Origin: Elysia crispata
Lineage: Eukaryota; Mollusca; Gastropoda; Plakobranchidae
Reading direction: 5' to 3'
DNA length: 64,000 nt
Assembly (NCBI GenBank): GCA_033675545.1
Contig: JAWDGP010002101.1
Location: 32,501-96,500, forward strand
The notes under the pieces are model-generated. The model was given only the letters and a program-made list of their open reading frames with translations, did no database searches and was not told the origin of the DNA. Of this stretch, positions 11,661-27,067 are shown in pieces (positions within the stretch are counted from its first letter, which is position 1; each line of letters opens with the position of its first letter). A program made the translations under genes and the position numbers.

Positions 11661-11796
11661 AACACAGTGTGTACTGTTAAGCATGCAAATATCAACTGTT
11701 CAAACTTCGCGCAGGTGGCTGTTAGCTAGCCAGATGGTGGCCCATCTGAATAATATTACGCAACCGTGTGAACAGGCCTCCTAGACACATGGTATT
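11640..11796 (-). repeat. Outer arm of the 2.2-kb inverted repeat
   Basis: Reverse complement of 9545-9700: TGGCAGGAGAGTCCAGTGAA through AATAATATTACGCAACCGTG to GAACAGGCCTCCTAGAC. Together the two arms bound the foldback and the (TA)n array. Confidence 0.75.
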
Positions 11797-12180
11797 TATG
11801 CTAGCCCTCCCACCGAGAACGTACCGGTAGCTGTTATTTAAGGGTTACATGATGACTGCCAGCGATGCTCTAATGCTACCGGTACTGAGTACTAGCCTGG
11901 ACCAGGTGCAAGCGCGCTATGGAGAGTGTGTTTCCACTGTCCACTGCATGCTCACAGTTACATTACATAACAATCACATGGTCCTAGGCAGTTTTACCAG
12001 CACCAGCAGATTTGACTGGTCGAAACAGCTGACCAGAATGACCAGGCCTAACGCTCGCCTGCGGCCTCCGATGTAAATAACACAGGCCAATTTGCACACT
12101 TTACTAGGGAAACAACGTGTTTATTACGCTATGACTCATGCTTACGGTACGTAACTCAATCTGCGAAATATGGCTACTGT
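11797..12180 (+). repeat. Composite interspersed repeat, partial copy C
   Basis: Matches 6050-6419 in direct orientation and 32930-33285 in inverted orientation, from CCACCGAGAACG to CTCAATCTGCGAAATATGGCT. The left block of copies A and B is absent. Confidence 0.8.
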
Positions 12181-13840
12181 TAGGCGGTAGCTGGACAACC
12201 TGTTGGCTATTTTAAGATTACGCCGCATGGGTGGAACTCGACGAGAGACTGGCGTAAATAAACACTAAGTACTGAGTTTTGCCAGCATTCTTCAGGCTTT
12301 GTCTAGACTCTAGATCGCCTACCAAATCAGGTAATTCTCTCGCTAACGACATGTAGATTTAGTCCGCTCAAAGAAATTAAATAGCGTCCGCTAAGCACTT
12401 GAATGCGCAGACCTATTGAAAATTTCCGTTGATGAATTGAACAGCGTTGTTTCAATAAACTTAATTTCTGCTTATACATGTACATGTTTTCAAGACAAAC
12501 GAAAATGCAAAGGGATTGAGTAATGTACTAATAACCGGCGGCCCCTTTTGATTTTTGTGTCAACTCTTATCCGCATCAAGTTAAGTATTGAAATGTTTGA
12601 AATAGTAGTAAATCGACGCACGAGACAAATGAATTACGTTCCATAAGCTTTACCCAATTCTAGTCAATGACAAGAAATACTGAATATAGATAATATTTTT
12701 TTCATCCAATATTTATATAAGGCATAGGATCTACTAATCTGGGTCCAAATTCAGTACTCTAACCTTGACGAGACAAGTGCTTTAATCTGTCACGTCATAA
12801 AGGCAATGCATGTCTATTATTTTGTTTACTGGACCATGACCAACAGAAACGACCGTTTAAGCCTTTGGAAACATTTGAAAAAGAACTACATGTAAAATAT
12901 TATGCATAATCTAATAATGCAATGCATTAATTTCTATATACAATGTATATTGTCTCTTTGCTTCTTTAGTTTCATGCTACAACTTTTTCCATTATGCCTT
13001 TCACTAAAGGTCAAACTCAACTTGCAATTAAATCCTAGGTATAAATCATAATGTATGTCTTTCAGTTTCAGAGGGATACAGAGCCATTTGCCTCCCCACG
13101 ATGATTGCAGAAAAGCGATATTTGGCTTTATGATCACAATACTACCAAACCCTTGATTGAAAAAGAAAAGAAAAAAATTTAGAAGATCAATTGAAAAAAA
13201 AATAGGAAAGTAAAAAAAATTGCATCCAATATTCCTGCCCACTCCCCTCTCCCTCCCCTCACTTCATATACATGTGTAATACTAAGTTACAACTTTATCT
13301 TACCACAAAAAAAATCTTCAATTTTTGTTTGTTTGTTGTTGTTTTTTTTTAGCGGGGGAATTTTGGAATTTTAAAATGCTACTCTTTATTTTTACTTAGA
13401 CAACAGATAATCACATTGAAATTAAAAGAAAAAAAAATATTACTGACATGTAGCCTTATAAGCATCGTTGAACCTTATAACTTTTGAAAAAGATGGAGAA
13501 AAAAACGACATACCCATTTTTGAGGTTCTAAAACAGAAACTAGCTTCTTTGTGTCTAATAAGAAAAGTTTCCTTACAAAGAGGGCCTACATCGTAATTAG
13601 GTCATTAATTTCATGAAGTAATGATACAAGATATTGACAATAAAAATAGAAAGCTTGCTATCATTTGATATTTTTACACACTATTGAATCATCATCTATC
13701 CATCATAATAAATAAACAAAGAGTGAGGGGGGAAAGATATGATTTTTTTCCCCCTGACATTTCGTCATCATGAGGAAATTCATTATTGCTTTCCCTGCTG
13801 CATGTAATTTTTTTTAACTAAAGCTCAAGAACAAAAGGTT
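12181..13840. other. Gene-free AT-rich stretch
   Basis: No gene, RNA or repeat partner seen. The 102-residue minus frame at 12934-13242 shows no motif. Confidence 0.45.

Positions 13841-16388
<2,548 letters not shown>

Positions 16389-16431
<43 letters not shown>
16389..16431. repeat. (TA)n microsatellite
   Basis: About 21 TA units. Confidence 0.95.
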
Positions 16432-16434
<3 letters not shown>

Positions 16435-19400
16435 GATAATGAAAGTTAAAAAAAAAGGAGATGTTTAAGTATATAGTGCCACTATGGATAACACTTCAAC
16501 GTTGGATTTTTAAGCGGATCAGTGATATTTATTGTAATCTGAAACGACAAGATCTAGATCTAGATCTAGATAGATAGTATAGCCCAATAAAAACTGAACA
16601 AAATGTCGGCAGGGCGAGATCGATCTCTAGATCTATGTTACAGATATGTTTTCAAGAAGTGCATCTCTTGCAAACCATTTCAGTGCACCAAATAATTATT
16701 ATGAAACATAACAGTTCTTTCCTTGCAACCTGAAAGAACATTATTATGTTCAGAGCGTCTTTAATTTTCATAACCACTTGCCAATTCACAATCAGCTATT
16801 GCATTTGTCTGGATAGATGTAAATAATGAGAGTGAAATTTTGTTAATGCAAATACATGTAATTGCAAGCACAATCACATAAATCCTAAGCTAATCAGTTA
16901 TAAATCAAATGAACCCTTAAGAAATAGTACGCTAACAACTGCTGAAGTACAGCACCACTATGGTTTTGGATAGTTACTTGGGGCTGAGTAATTCAACCTA
17001 GAATGATCATATTTTATTTATTTATCTAGATGTAGTAGATATAATCGAGTATTACTAGATCTAGTAGATTACAATTTAGATGCAATTGTGACAGGAACAT
17101 AGCTCCAGGATCAACTTTGCATGTGTATTGCCAAAGAACACATCTCTTTTATTACTTCAAAACGTCCAAAATAAAGATCAAATATTCAAATTTAGTCAAT
17201 TTTGACTTGCTCTAAAATGGAGCTAGGTATAACTATAACTCTAGATCTAGAGCATAGTGCAACATAAGCATGAGGGGCAGTTTCCTTTTTTTTTTCACAC
17301 ATTAAAAGCACTTCTTCAGATAAAACATAAACTAGATCAAGAGTTCGAAATTTAAAACTAGAAGCATTGTATTTTTGTTCTAAATCTAGCTCTTCCAAAT
17401 AAACAGAGAGTTTGCAACTCAAATCTGCTTATATCTCTATATACTGAAAATAAATATTTTGACAGATATAATTTTGTACAGCTTTCACTTGTGTTAAATA
17501 AAAGGACAGCAGGTAGCTCTAGTTGACAAGAAAAATTAAATTTTGAAAATATTTTCACAAATCAAGATGCACAGGCATTGCTTTATTCAGGTTTAATGTA
17601 TGTCTTATTTCAATATTTGAATTCAACTTAAATTTTTGAATTTTTGAAGTATTGTTGGTTTTTTTTACGCTTTAAGGATTAAAATAATTGAAGTTAGAAG
17701 TAGATACATGGACTACTTGCTAGTTTATCTGTCATAAGAGATGAGCACCAATGGTATGACATTTTTTACCCCTGTTGCAACTGTAAAACAGTTGGCTTCT
17801 TCATTTTAGATATTATGAAATATTGTGTTCAGAACTGCAGACTCAATTAACTATAGGCTTTGCAATGCAAACCAAAACCCAAAGGAAATTAAACAATAGG
17901 AGCAACTTTTGAATAAAGCACCAGCATTTAAATGTAGGTCTAAGGCATATTTCATTTAAAAAGTGTATGTACTTAGATCCAGAAAGATCATCCAGTAGAT
18001 TATTTTGATATATTGGGTTCTAGTGTAAGTAATGATATTTTGAACATAAAAGATAATAACTTGTAATGGTGAAGCAGATCATATTATTAAAAAAACATTA
18101 CAGGGTTATCATAAATTACAAACCTATTAGGCTGAATTGTTACACAATCATTCTTTAATATTGCACCAAAAAAATTCAATTCCACCATTAATTATGAGAT
18201 TTTTTTCAAGTTTTGAACCTTTTCAGACTGGTTTGGTGTAAAATTTATCTTCACCATCATCATGACTAACTTTGAATACCGAGTTAAAATAAAAGAGATC
18301 AATATGTATATCTATTAATAATTTTTTCATTTTTTATTAGATGACTTGATGGAAGATAATGTTCAGGTATCATGAAAGATAAAAACTTTTTTGTTGTTTT
18401 TTTTTTCCAAAGTAATTTTAACAACCTATTAAAAACTGTAATAAGACTTAAAAGGAAACATCAGTATATTTCAAAAGGGTGTAATTATCACACACACACA
18501 CAAAAAAAACAGACAAAAACTGAAAAAGAAAGGAAAATGTAGTAATTTTGAAAAAAAAGGTTTTATTTCATATCTTCATTAATTCATCTGAAAACCACTG
18601 AGAAACATTTTTGAAAATTGCTTGCTACAATTCCACAGAACATAACATTTTCCAGACAATTAAAAGGAGTCTGATATGTAACGAGTGTTTGTTTAATGAT
18701 CAGCATTACAAAAAGTTATACATATAAATGTGTAGATATAATACAAATCCAGTAAATTTATACAACTACATTTAATTGTAAAAAGTTGGTCAAACAGATA
18801 GTATTTAGTATTAGTATTAGTTAGAAGACTAAGTCAATTGCACATTAGGAGATCCCTTGATAAAGTTTTCTTTAAATGAATGATATATAATTATATCTTA
18901 ATTGAAATATTACTCTACAATATCCATTAGTTCTTTTCCTTTTTAGTTTTATTCAACATCATCCATTAACAAAAAAAAAGAAAAGAAAAATTACCCGTAT
19001 ATTTATCTTCTTGTTCATATTATTAATGATGCAAAATGAATAATATGGAAATAAACTTTGAAATGTTGTTTAAATATACATGTATTTTCATTTTGTTCAC
19101 CGATGCTTTTATTTAGGGATCCAAAAAATTCATTTTACCTTTACATCTTGGGCGTGCAAGTTCAGAGATATTAATTCTGTAATCTTAAGTTTCTGGTATT
19201 TGATGGATCAGCTGTCAAACTGATAAATGGGCCTTAGACCACTTCGCATGGTGTCACAGGCTTTAGAAAATATTTGATTTTTAGGTCACAAACAATCTAA
19301 TAGCCACAGGCTAGTCTTGATAGTTTATGTACCGATAGCAGGCTTATAAGGTGACACTGCAACAGATTTCTAAACTGGCATCAGTTCCCTAAACTTTTTA

Positions 19401-19797
19401 CTTTTAAGGCCCAAAAGGTCTCAGCATCTTCCAGATGCAAAGGCTTTGCTTAAAAGTGAAATAATTTTTTACTTTAAGTGAACAAACCATTTTAAATCAT
19501 TCAACTATGTGTCAAGTATGGGTAATATTTAAGAGAAATACTGGATTGAAATAAGTGACATTTTCTGGAAATACAAGATACTGGTATAGTGGTAATAAAA
19601 TTGGGTTTGACAATGAAGTTATGACAGAATAGTTTAAAGAAATAACGTGTATTTAGATTATAATAATCAGTTGATTATGTTCATAAAATTTATATAAAAA
19701 AAACAACATATATGTCATTTATGAAAGCATAGGCCTACTAGTTAAAAATGACAGTAACGAATAGGGTATTGACTGGACAAAACATCATCTTGTTTTC
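16432..19797. other. Gene-free AT-rich stretch
   Basis: No gene or clear repeat. TCTAGATC runs occur at 16550-16573 and 17240-17250. The minus frames at 17192-17558 carry no motif. It looks like intron or intergenic DNA. Confidence 0.4.
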
Positions 19798-19912
19798 CCT
19801 CAAAAATAATAGTTCCATATTGATTTTGATATACATGTAGTCATAATTTTTTTTCCTCAAAAATAATAGTTCCATATTGATTATGATATACATGTAGTCA
19901 TAATTTTTTTTT
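19798..19912. repeat. 57-bp tandem duplication
   Basis: Two adjacent copies of a 57-bp unit: CCTCAAAAATAATAGTTCC, then a TGAT-ATACATGTAGTCATAA block and a T-run. They differ at about one base plus T-run length, so the duplication is recent. Confidence 0.9.
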
Positions 19913-20261
19913 TGCAGACAATTTAACCTCCATGGAAACAAGTGAGGCAATGTATCTCTTAATAGCCGTTTTGTGTAATATCTACACTTAACTTTTCATC
20001 TCTCAGTTTGAGTTCTTTATAAATTGTTTTATATACTTCTGTATGATTAAATTGCCCCTGTCAATATTTGAAATTACATTATGATTTATGTTATTATATC
20101 CAATACCTTAGCTGGCTTTATGCCATGAGAAAGCTTTCAAGCAACATCATATCTTGTTACTTCTGAATCGCTCAGGTGGACAAAATCAATTGAATGATCT
20201 ATTGTGATCTAAACAGTAGTCTATTGTTACGAGATTTGTTTTTTACACTATCACTACTCAC

Positions 20262-20352
20262 TTTTCAATAAAGAAGTACAATGGTTATCTAATTCGCCAT
20301 TGTCCAAGTATTTTCTAGGCTTTTTAGGCTTTGAGCCTTCACTTTTATTTAC
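20262..20352 (-). CDS. Candidate internal exon, unknown gene
   Basis: A 91-bp minus-strand segment sits between an acceptor-like GTAATTGTCCAG and a donor GTGAGTAG. The open frame reads as a charged, lysine-rich peptide (KSEGSKPKKPRKYLDNGELD, then NHCTSLLK), unlike the surrounding hydrophobic AT-rich frames. I do not recognise the protein. Exon calling by eye is weak evidence. Confidence 0.25.
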
Positions 20353-20819
20353 CTGGACAATTACATAATGACAAATAATAAAGACGGCTTTGTTGCTTGC
20401 TGGTATTGCAGTTCTCTTGCATACATATTCTGCCAAACATAATTTTAAACTAAAATTTTTCAGATTCAAGTTCCTCTTCATTCTTAAATGTTTTATGGCA
20501 TATTGTTGTTGGTTTATAATAAGTTTAATGTTTTATAAACAATTAAAATAGAATATGAGCATAGGGAGCTATAACAACATTTTCTCATAAGGTGATTTAC
20601 TTTGTACTCACACTTTTTTCTGTTAAAAGTATTAATGGATAACATAATAAAAGTAATAAACAATGACTGCCCCTCTAATTGAAGGTTCTGTCTGCATCCA
20701 TACCAAGAAAGTTTAATATTCCAATGTTCTCTCCAATTCTTTCTTTCATGCTTTGAAAACTATTGTTGTTGCAAAAGTCCCCGACGACACTGAAGACTTT
20801 ATTTTACACTTGTCAGCAT

Positions 20820-23032
20820 GGATCAGGTCCATGTGACTGGTGAGGAGCCAGCTCTGTCTGAAAAAATCAGTCAATAGTTAAATATCATGAGAATATCATT
20901 TTCAATGCAGGAAGGAGATTTTTTTTTTTTTTTGTATTTCGTTTTTATTTTCAAATAATTTTGTCAGTTTCATGTGTTTGCGAGTTATGAGTCCATGTGA
21001 TAGAAAATTTAACATTATGGGTAACTGTTTTGTATTTATACGTAACTAGTGACCGGTGCAGAGTCCCAATGACACCCACAAATAGACACCTAAACTCATT
21101 CTTTCCAACATCTATCATCTTATATTATGAGGAGATTAAAAGGATAACTAAATCATAATTATATTTTGCTTTGATGTTGTAATTCTAGAAAGACCAAAAT
21201 GATATGCTCCCCTTTTCTTTACTTTTTTTTTATCACTTTTTTAATACCTCCTCATACATGTATAGATTTATATCTCCATAAATTTATGTCACCTGTATAC
21301 TCATACTGTGATACTAGAAAATCTATGTAATTATTGTATGTCCTGAGAGCATGCCATTTTTAATTTCCCTTTGTTGAATTAATAAAGTTATCTTATCTTA
21401 TCTTAATTTCTTATATCATGTTTTAACTTCAATAACAAATATTTATGGGTACCTAACACTCCCTTTGTGGGAGTTTAAAATATATATGCTAAATGTAGTG
21501 GTATTTAAATTGGTATACATGAAGTGAAATTCTAAAAAAAAATTGAGGTTAAATAATTCAATAATGTTTGTAGAAGAAATACAAATATACATATTATGAT
21601 TTGCCCGGTACAATATTTCTTGTGTTGAATTGGAAATAACCAAGTTAAATCATCAGTTCTCTTTTTACTTGCAGGACATTTATTTATTAGAGAAGTTAGG
21701 TTTTATTTATTTACTTTTTACAAGGCAATGGCACAATTTAAAAATAATAATGTTTGCATCCAGGTGATAATCAAAAACATTTGGAAATTGCAAGAGAGGT
21801 TGTATGTGGAGAGAGTAAAGAGTATAGGTTTATAGGTGCCTATAGTACATTTTTAAACACAGTAGAAAAAGAATAAATGTTTATATAACTGTACTCACCA
21901 TGAGATTAGCTAGGTTTTCCCATATTATTGCCACAAAGTTATCCAAACTTATAGGGCTGCCATGTTCTCAGGAGTGCCTTGGACCATCCACTATCTCTCT
22001 TTCTTAATTTTGGCTGGCTTTGCCCTTTTCCTTGGTAATGCACTTCCTACTGAAAAAATCAAAAACAAAAACAAAAAAAACAGTCATATGAATACATGTA
22101 TCATGTGGAATTTTATTAAGATGATTGTGTGATTCCTTCATCAGTGATTCCTCCACAAGGTCAAAGAGTGCTCACAAATGGGCCTATAAAAATAGAGGAG
22201 TTGCATGAAAATGATTATTACTTTGCAAGATAGTCATCTGTTTCCTCTTCAGGAAAGTTATTAAATTCAAACTTGATTGTAATGCCTGTAATAAAAGAAA
22301 TATTGTCTAAATACTGAGAATTTTTTTTATCTCCACAACAGACCACCCCCCCTTTTTTTTCTTTTTAAAATTCTGAAGGCAAGCAGATTATAACTAGTTA
22401 TGTACAGAAAGTTCATGTGTTTATTAGTTTATCTTAACAATAAAATATGATTATGTAGTGAGATTAAAGTTTAAAACAAAAAAAAAGAAAATTAAAAAAG
22501 TTAAAGGAATAGCAGAATACCCTTCTTTCGGGCTGAGTTAAGCACACAGTTTAAAAAAACAAGTAGTGCCAAAAAAGCCTTATTAACATTATTAAAAAAA
22601 AAACGGGCCAATGTCATTTTCTTTACATCTTTTATCAGGGTATGATTTTTTGTGGGTTATGAAAAAAAAAAAGAGATAGAAATATGCAAAAATGTTAAAA
22701 CTGGTTGAAAAAATAAAAATAAAAAATTTTGGCAGCATTATCTTCAAATTATAATTATTTAACATCTCCTATTCATAGATCATACTATTGAGAGAAGAGT
22801 GGGACACTTTTCATGAATAGTTTCTAGAGCTAGCTGCTCTACTTTTTTTTTAGTTAAATTAATTCAATATTATGAAGAAACAAAATAAAAAATCAGTCTC
22901 ATCATTTATATCTATATCTTAAACTGTAAGTATGTTATCTGCTCTGCAGATTTGCCCACGTCAGGCCATATAAATGTCTTACTAACACTCTTACCCATGA
23001 CTCGCAATGAACTTGAAGTTCAGACCTGACAT
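20820..23032 (-). CDS. Candidate spliced host gene, unknown product
   Basis: Splice-like signals on the minus strand suggest a small gene. A first-exon-like start at 23032 encodes MSGLNFKFIASH before a GTAAGAGT donor at 22994. A 64-bp internal exon at 22222-22285 (acceptor TTTATTACAG, donor GTAATA) encodes ITIKFEFNNFPEEETDDYLA. A segment at about 21897-22046 has a CAG acceptor and an ATG|GTGAGTACAG donor. A last-exon-like piece ends at 20862 and has AATAAA downstream. The phases of exon 1 and the 64-bp exon do not join directly, so an exon is missing or the model is wrong. No family is recognised. Confidence 0.25.
21083..21408 (+). mobile_element. LINE 3' end with (TTATC)n tail, copy 2
   Basis: Second copy of the segment at 7556-7897, from AGACACCTAAACTCATTC to TTATCTTATCTTA. 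Both include TGCTCCCCTTTTCTTTACTT and GTCCTGAGAGCATG and differ by scattered substitutions and small indels. 5'-truncated, noncoding. Confidence 0.65.
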
Positions 23033-24295
23033 AAGTTTCATTCGAAAAATATAAAGTGTAAAAATAAGGCATTTTGAACATTTGAAGTAAATTATTATAC
23101 AAGATGAAGTTGTTTTTTTTTTTCACAAAAATACAGTCCAAATTATTTTGTTCATTGAAAAAAAAAACAAAAAAAAAAAAAAAACCATCAGCATAAATTG
23201 AATGTCAAAGTTTGACTCAATGACTGAGTATCAATCACCCATTATTTGAAAATTGTTGAGCGACTAGTCAACATCCTATCCTTTGCAGAGTTTTAGATTA
23301 TCTAAATTGAGAGTAACTGTTAGACAGCTTGGAGTAAATCATTTCCCGTAGTTTCTCAAAAATACATTTATAAATGATAAACAAGAACAAAGAATTTTAA
23401 GGTTATTCTAAGGACAAAAGAAAATTCAGGCCTGAAATTTGTTTACAATCAATTTCTACTTCTTATTCAGTTATTGTTCTGTTTTTTTAGTGTGGTATCT
23501 AGAGGTCTGAATTTCGAGATCTAGTCTGCAAAACTCTACTAGCCTAGGTCATAGCCTGAACCCAAACTCACCGTTAATCTCACATTGTTTAGCATGGGTA
23601 TTGTTCTCCTTCATTTTTGATCAAAAAGAATAGAGCGCAGGTGCTGGATCCAGCTAAATTTTTCTAGTCTTAATCTAAAGTAATAAAGATCTTTCTAGGT
23701 CTCATTAATTATGCTCTACTCAAATTTTTAATTAAGATCATTGTAAATTTGTATAGTTTTACAAAGATCTGGGTCTAGATCTAGTATCAAGCTCTGTTGA
23801 GTCATAATGTGCATCTTACGGGTAAAATAGATGAATTTATTTAACATCTTTCTGCAATGTTATGTAGAACTAGATTTAGATCTCCATCGACCAAATATTT
23901 AGACCATTGACCAAGAATAGATCTACATGTAGAACTGTATCAATCCATATCTCGGGGACAGGAATTGAGATCTATATCTGTGCATGGATTAATTGGATAG
24001 TAAAAATCTCCTTTGTTTGCTGATTCCATGTGGACTTAACAATATATAACTTTTATTAGGGTGGATAAATAAAATATAAAGACATTAGAACGACCTACTC
24101 TCTTTGCTAGCAAGGATTGAAATCGTCTGTAGATTGATGAGTTGTTTACATTCGCCGCTCCTGCGCCGGAAGTTACGCATGGTCGAAAAAAAAATAACGC
24201 TAAGGGGAGGTGACGTAGTTGCTATAAATAAAAATGTTTCAGGTGCCATTTAGCCAAATTTAAGTTATATGAAAAGCGTTGCGAGCGACAGAGTT
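23033..24295. other. Gene-free AT-rich stretch
   Basis: Poly-A/T runs and TCTAGATC words (23770-23785) only. No gene is supported, although 24130-24200 is locally GC-richer and could be a promoter-like patch. Confidence 0.35.
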
Positions 24296-24449
24296 GAGTC
24301 ACCAGCCTCTCACCTCCCCTTGTTGACGCCAGTCCCCTTCAGACCCCATCAGAGGCTGGTGACTGAATTTTAGCGCAGCACTAAAATTTCTCGCACCTTG
24401 AGGCACCAAAGCGCACACTGTGACATACGCAGTGTGTTTTCTAGCAGAC

Positions 24450-24707
24450 CTAAAACAAAAGAGCTATGTCTTGGCCAGATCTTTCTATAGGTCCAACCTT
24501 TTGTAGGAGAAGTTGAAACGTAGAAGGTGTCATTCTTATGTATGACAGACATTTCTCCTCTTCTGAAAGAACTTGCTTCATTAAATGATGATATTCACCA
24601 TACTTAGAACGACGTTGGTTTATTTTATGAACCCAGTAACGTCGACTGTTCACTCTTCTTTTGCTCAACCAATATAAAACCAACCACTGAAATATTTCTT
24701 CGTCCAT
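24450..24707 (-). pseudogene. PIF/Harbinger transposase N-terminal fragment
   Basis: The frame begins MDEEIFQWLVLYWLSKRR, continues RRYWVHKINQRRSKYGEYHH and then a helix segment MTPSTFQLLLQKVGP. The RRYWVHxINxxRxxxGEYHHL signature is typical of the N-terminus of animal HARBI1-type transposases. It stops at 24450, where the family normally continues into its DNA-binding and DDE regions. A related, more decayed copy is at 29133-29275 on the other strand. It may be an N-terminal exon or a truncated element; no catalytic core is found nearby. Confidence 0.75.
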
Positions 24708-25313
24708 CTTGGCCAGACACTGATTTAAACAAGAGTAAAGAAATCACCTCTTCACAGGAAAAGTCGGGGGAAGGGAGAGGTCTTCACTCTGTCGCAGACT
24801 TTCCTCGCCCCTGCTCTCCCCAAAAGGGGAGGGGAGAGGCTTTGGGCTAGCTCCAAAAAGGGGATTCTACTCTGTTTGCACGTTTACTGACTCAAGGTCA
24901 AGCAGCTGCATCTGTAATAACTAGGGATGGAAGGTTTTTTTTTAAATAAGATATACCAGTATGCTTAGTAAGAATACAAGCAGGGCACTAAGGGTGAGGA
25001 AGGATCATTTAGTAGGACAATTATTTTGTTCTACTTTTTTTTTATAGTACAAGGGTTGGAAATGTAGTTTAAATTTCTTAATTTTAATGTACTTTATGCT
25101 TTTTAAATTATTGCTTTGGAAACGTTTGAGATGTAGTCATCAGAATTTTATTGATTTTTATTTTACAAGGATCATCAGCTACTGCACCAATTTGCTATCA
25201 AACTTCATTTTTACAATACATCAAAGCAGGAATGCAGGAGATTTTAATGTTATTTTTATTTGTTTAATACAAAGTATTCATACACGTATCACTTTAATAA
25301 TTGTGACTTGTGA
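24708..25313. other. Gene-free stretch
   Basis: GC-richer, purine/pyrimidine-biased DNA at 24750-24880 with repeated CTCCCC/GGGGAG words, then AT-rich sequence. Nothing coding is supported. Confidence 0.4.
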
Positions 25314-25543
25314 GACGTTTAATAAAATCAATATAAATTTTACAGGATGGTTGCGCATATTACGTTGTGGGGAGTACACGGAACTATGAACGGTCTAACC
25401 AGTGACCTACTTTATGCTAAGTCTCACTCGGTTTCGTTTGTTCGCCGATCCCAGTTTTGGATCTTGGGCTAACCCTGTCTGGTATGAGACTAACAGTTTG
25501 TTTTACTTAATTTTCCTGTAATAAGTGAATAAACGAGCCGCAC
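25314..25543 (-). repeat. Interspersed repeat pair, copy 2
   Basis: Reverse complement of 13841-14090; same block order. It has no CT array at the corresponding edge. Confidence 0.8.
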
Positions 25544-26997
25544 GGTACCCTTTATGTGCCGGTTAACCAAAAAGAACTCAGAAGAATTTTTTTGCTCTGC
25601 CTGAGCATAAAAAGGTTTATTATACATATACGTCTATTTCAAGTTGTTTCAAAATTCATGTATGTAATAGAAATCCACATATTGTTTGTGTTTAATCCTC
25701 ATCTTTTTTCACTTCGCCTTATTTTAAAGATGAAACAAAAAAGCATCTTAATTTAGATCTAATTTCGCTGTTATTTAGTCCGCCCCGGTCGCCCCAGTAA
25801 GCAGATTGGGCATAGCCTATGCCGAGACGTAGGTCTCACTGAGAACAGGACGTAACCACAGCCCTCCACTCGGCCATAGCGTAACGCGTGGGCTGGATTC
25901 TAAAAGCTCCACTGTCCATAACATTAACAGTCTGTCCGGCTACCGCCTGACAGTATCTTGTCACATGAAAAGAAGAGGTCTCGTTACCGACTTACCCTAT
26001 CGCGGCTGTCACGGCCTGGTTGTTACATGACGGCCCTGCCAAGTCCCCACGCATCATGCATTAAATATCGTGCTAAGTGCGGGACACACGTTGCATTTTA
26101 TTGTTAAAATATGAAAAAAAAATCTCCAAATTTTTATATATGAGGTACAGCTTTGAAAAAACGATTTCTTAAATCGATATACTAATATGTACAAAACTTT
26201 ACTTCATTTTTTGAATTTTCCATTCTCATAAATATACCATACTCTTTTTTTTAAAATTATTTTCTATTAATGTTATTGTTAAAACATAAATTATAAAATT
26301 CAAGACTCCAGGGTTATGATCATTGCAATAAAGGCATGCCTTTTCAGTTTTCCCCTTCGTTTAATAGGTTTTAAGCATTAACGTTATGTAATTAATTTAT
26401 TCATAGCCCAAGAATTTTAATCCTACGTTCTAACTTCAGATGAACTTAATGGCTGGACTTTGTTGTGGGGAAAATAATTCTCCATGGTTTTTTTTTTTTT
26501 CTACCAGACAAACACACTTCTTGTGATGCAATCAGTTTTCGTGCAAAATTTTAGATAACTGCATGGTTAGAAAAGCTGTTCTTATGTTGCTCAAGGTTTA
26601 AAAAAAAAAAGTTTTGAAAATTTTTTTTGCAAGATTTGGAAAATGTTCTTAGAAAATGTTTAGATCAATTTACGGGTACAAAAATATCCTTGCGTAATTT
26701 TTTTTTTTTTTTTTTTGGAAATTATTGGCAGTAAATGTAGCAAACTTTGACAATTTTTGGTGTTTTAATTTGCAAATTTCCGCATGGACAGCTTAACTCA
26801 AATCCTTTGTGGAAGTCTGACATGGTAACCCCTGGAAGCGGCCTATATTATTTTTTTTTTTTACGCTTATCTAAGAAAAGAAAAAGTTAAAAAAAAATGG
26901 GAGGCGTGAATGGCAGAAAAAAGAGATAGAAAGAGAGGAGGGGATGGACAGATAAATAGAGAGGTAGAGAAAGAGAGAGAGGGAGGAGCGAGAGAGC

Positions 26998-26998
<1 letters not shown>
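25544..26998. other. Gene-free stretch with a GC-rich island
   Basis: 25780-26060 is clearly GC-richer than its surroundings, with CCGGCTACCGCC, CGCGGCTGTCACGGCC and similar words, and ends sharply in AT-rich DNA. I find no protein frame, tRNA or partner copy for it. The remainder is AT-rich with homopolymer runs. Confidence 0.4.

Positions 26999-27064
<66 letters not shown>
26999..27064. repeat. (GA)n microsatellite
   Basis: About 33 GA units with interrupted GA-rich sequence upstream. Confidence 0.95.
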
Positions 27065-27067
<3 letters not shown>

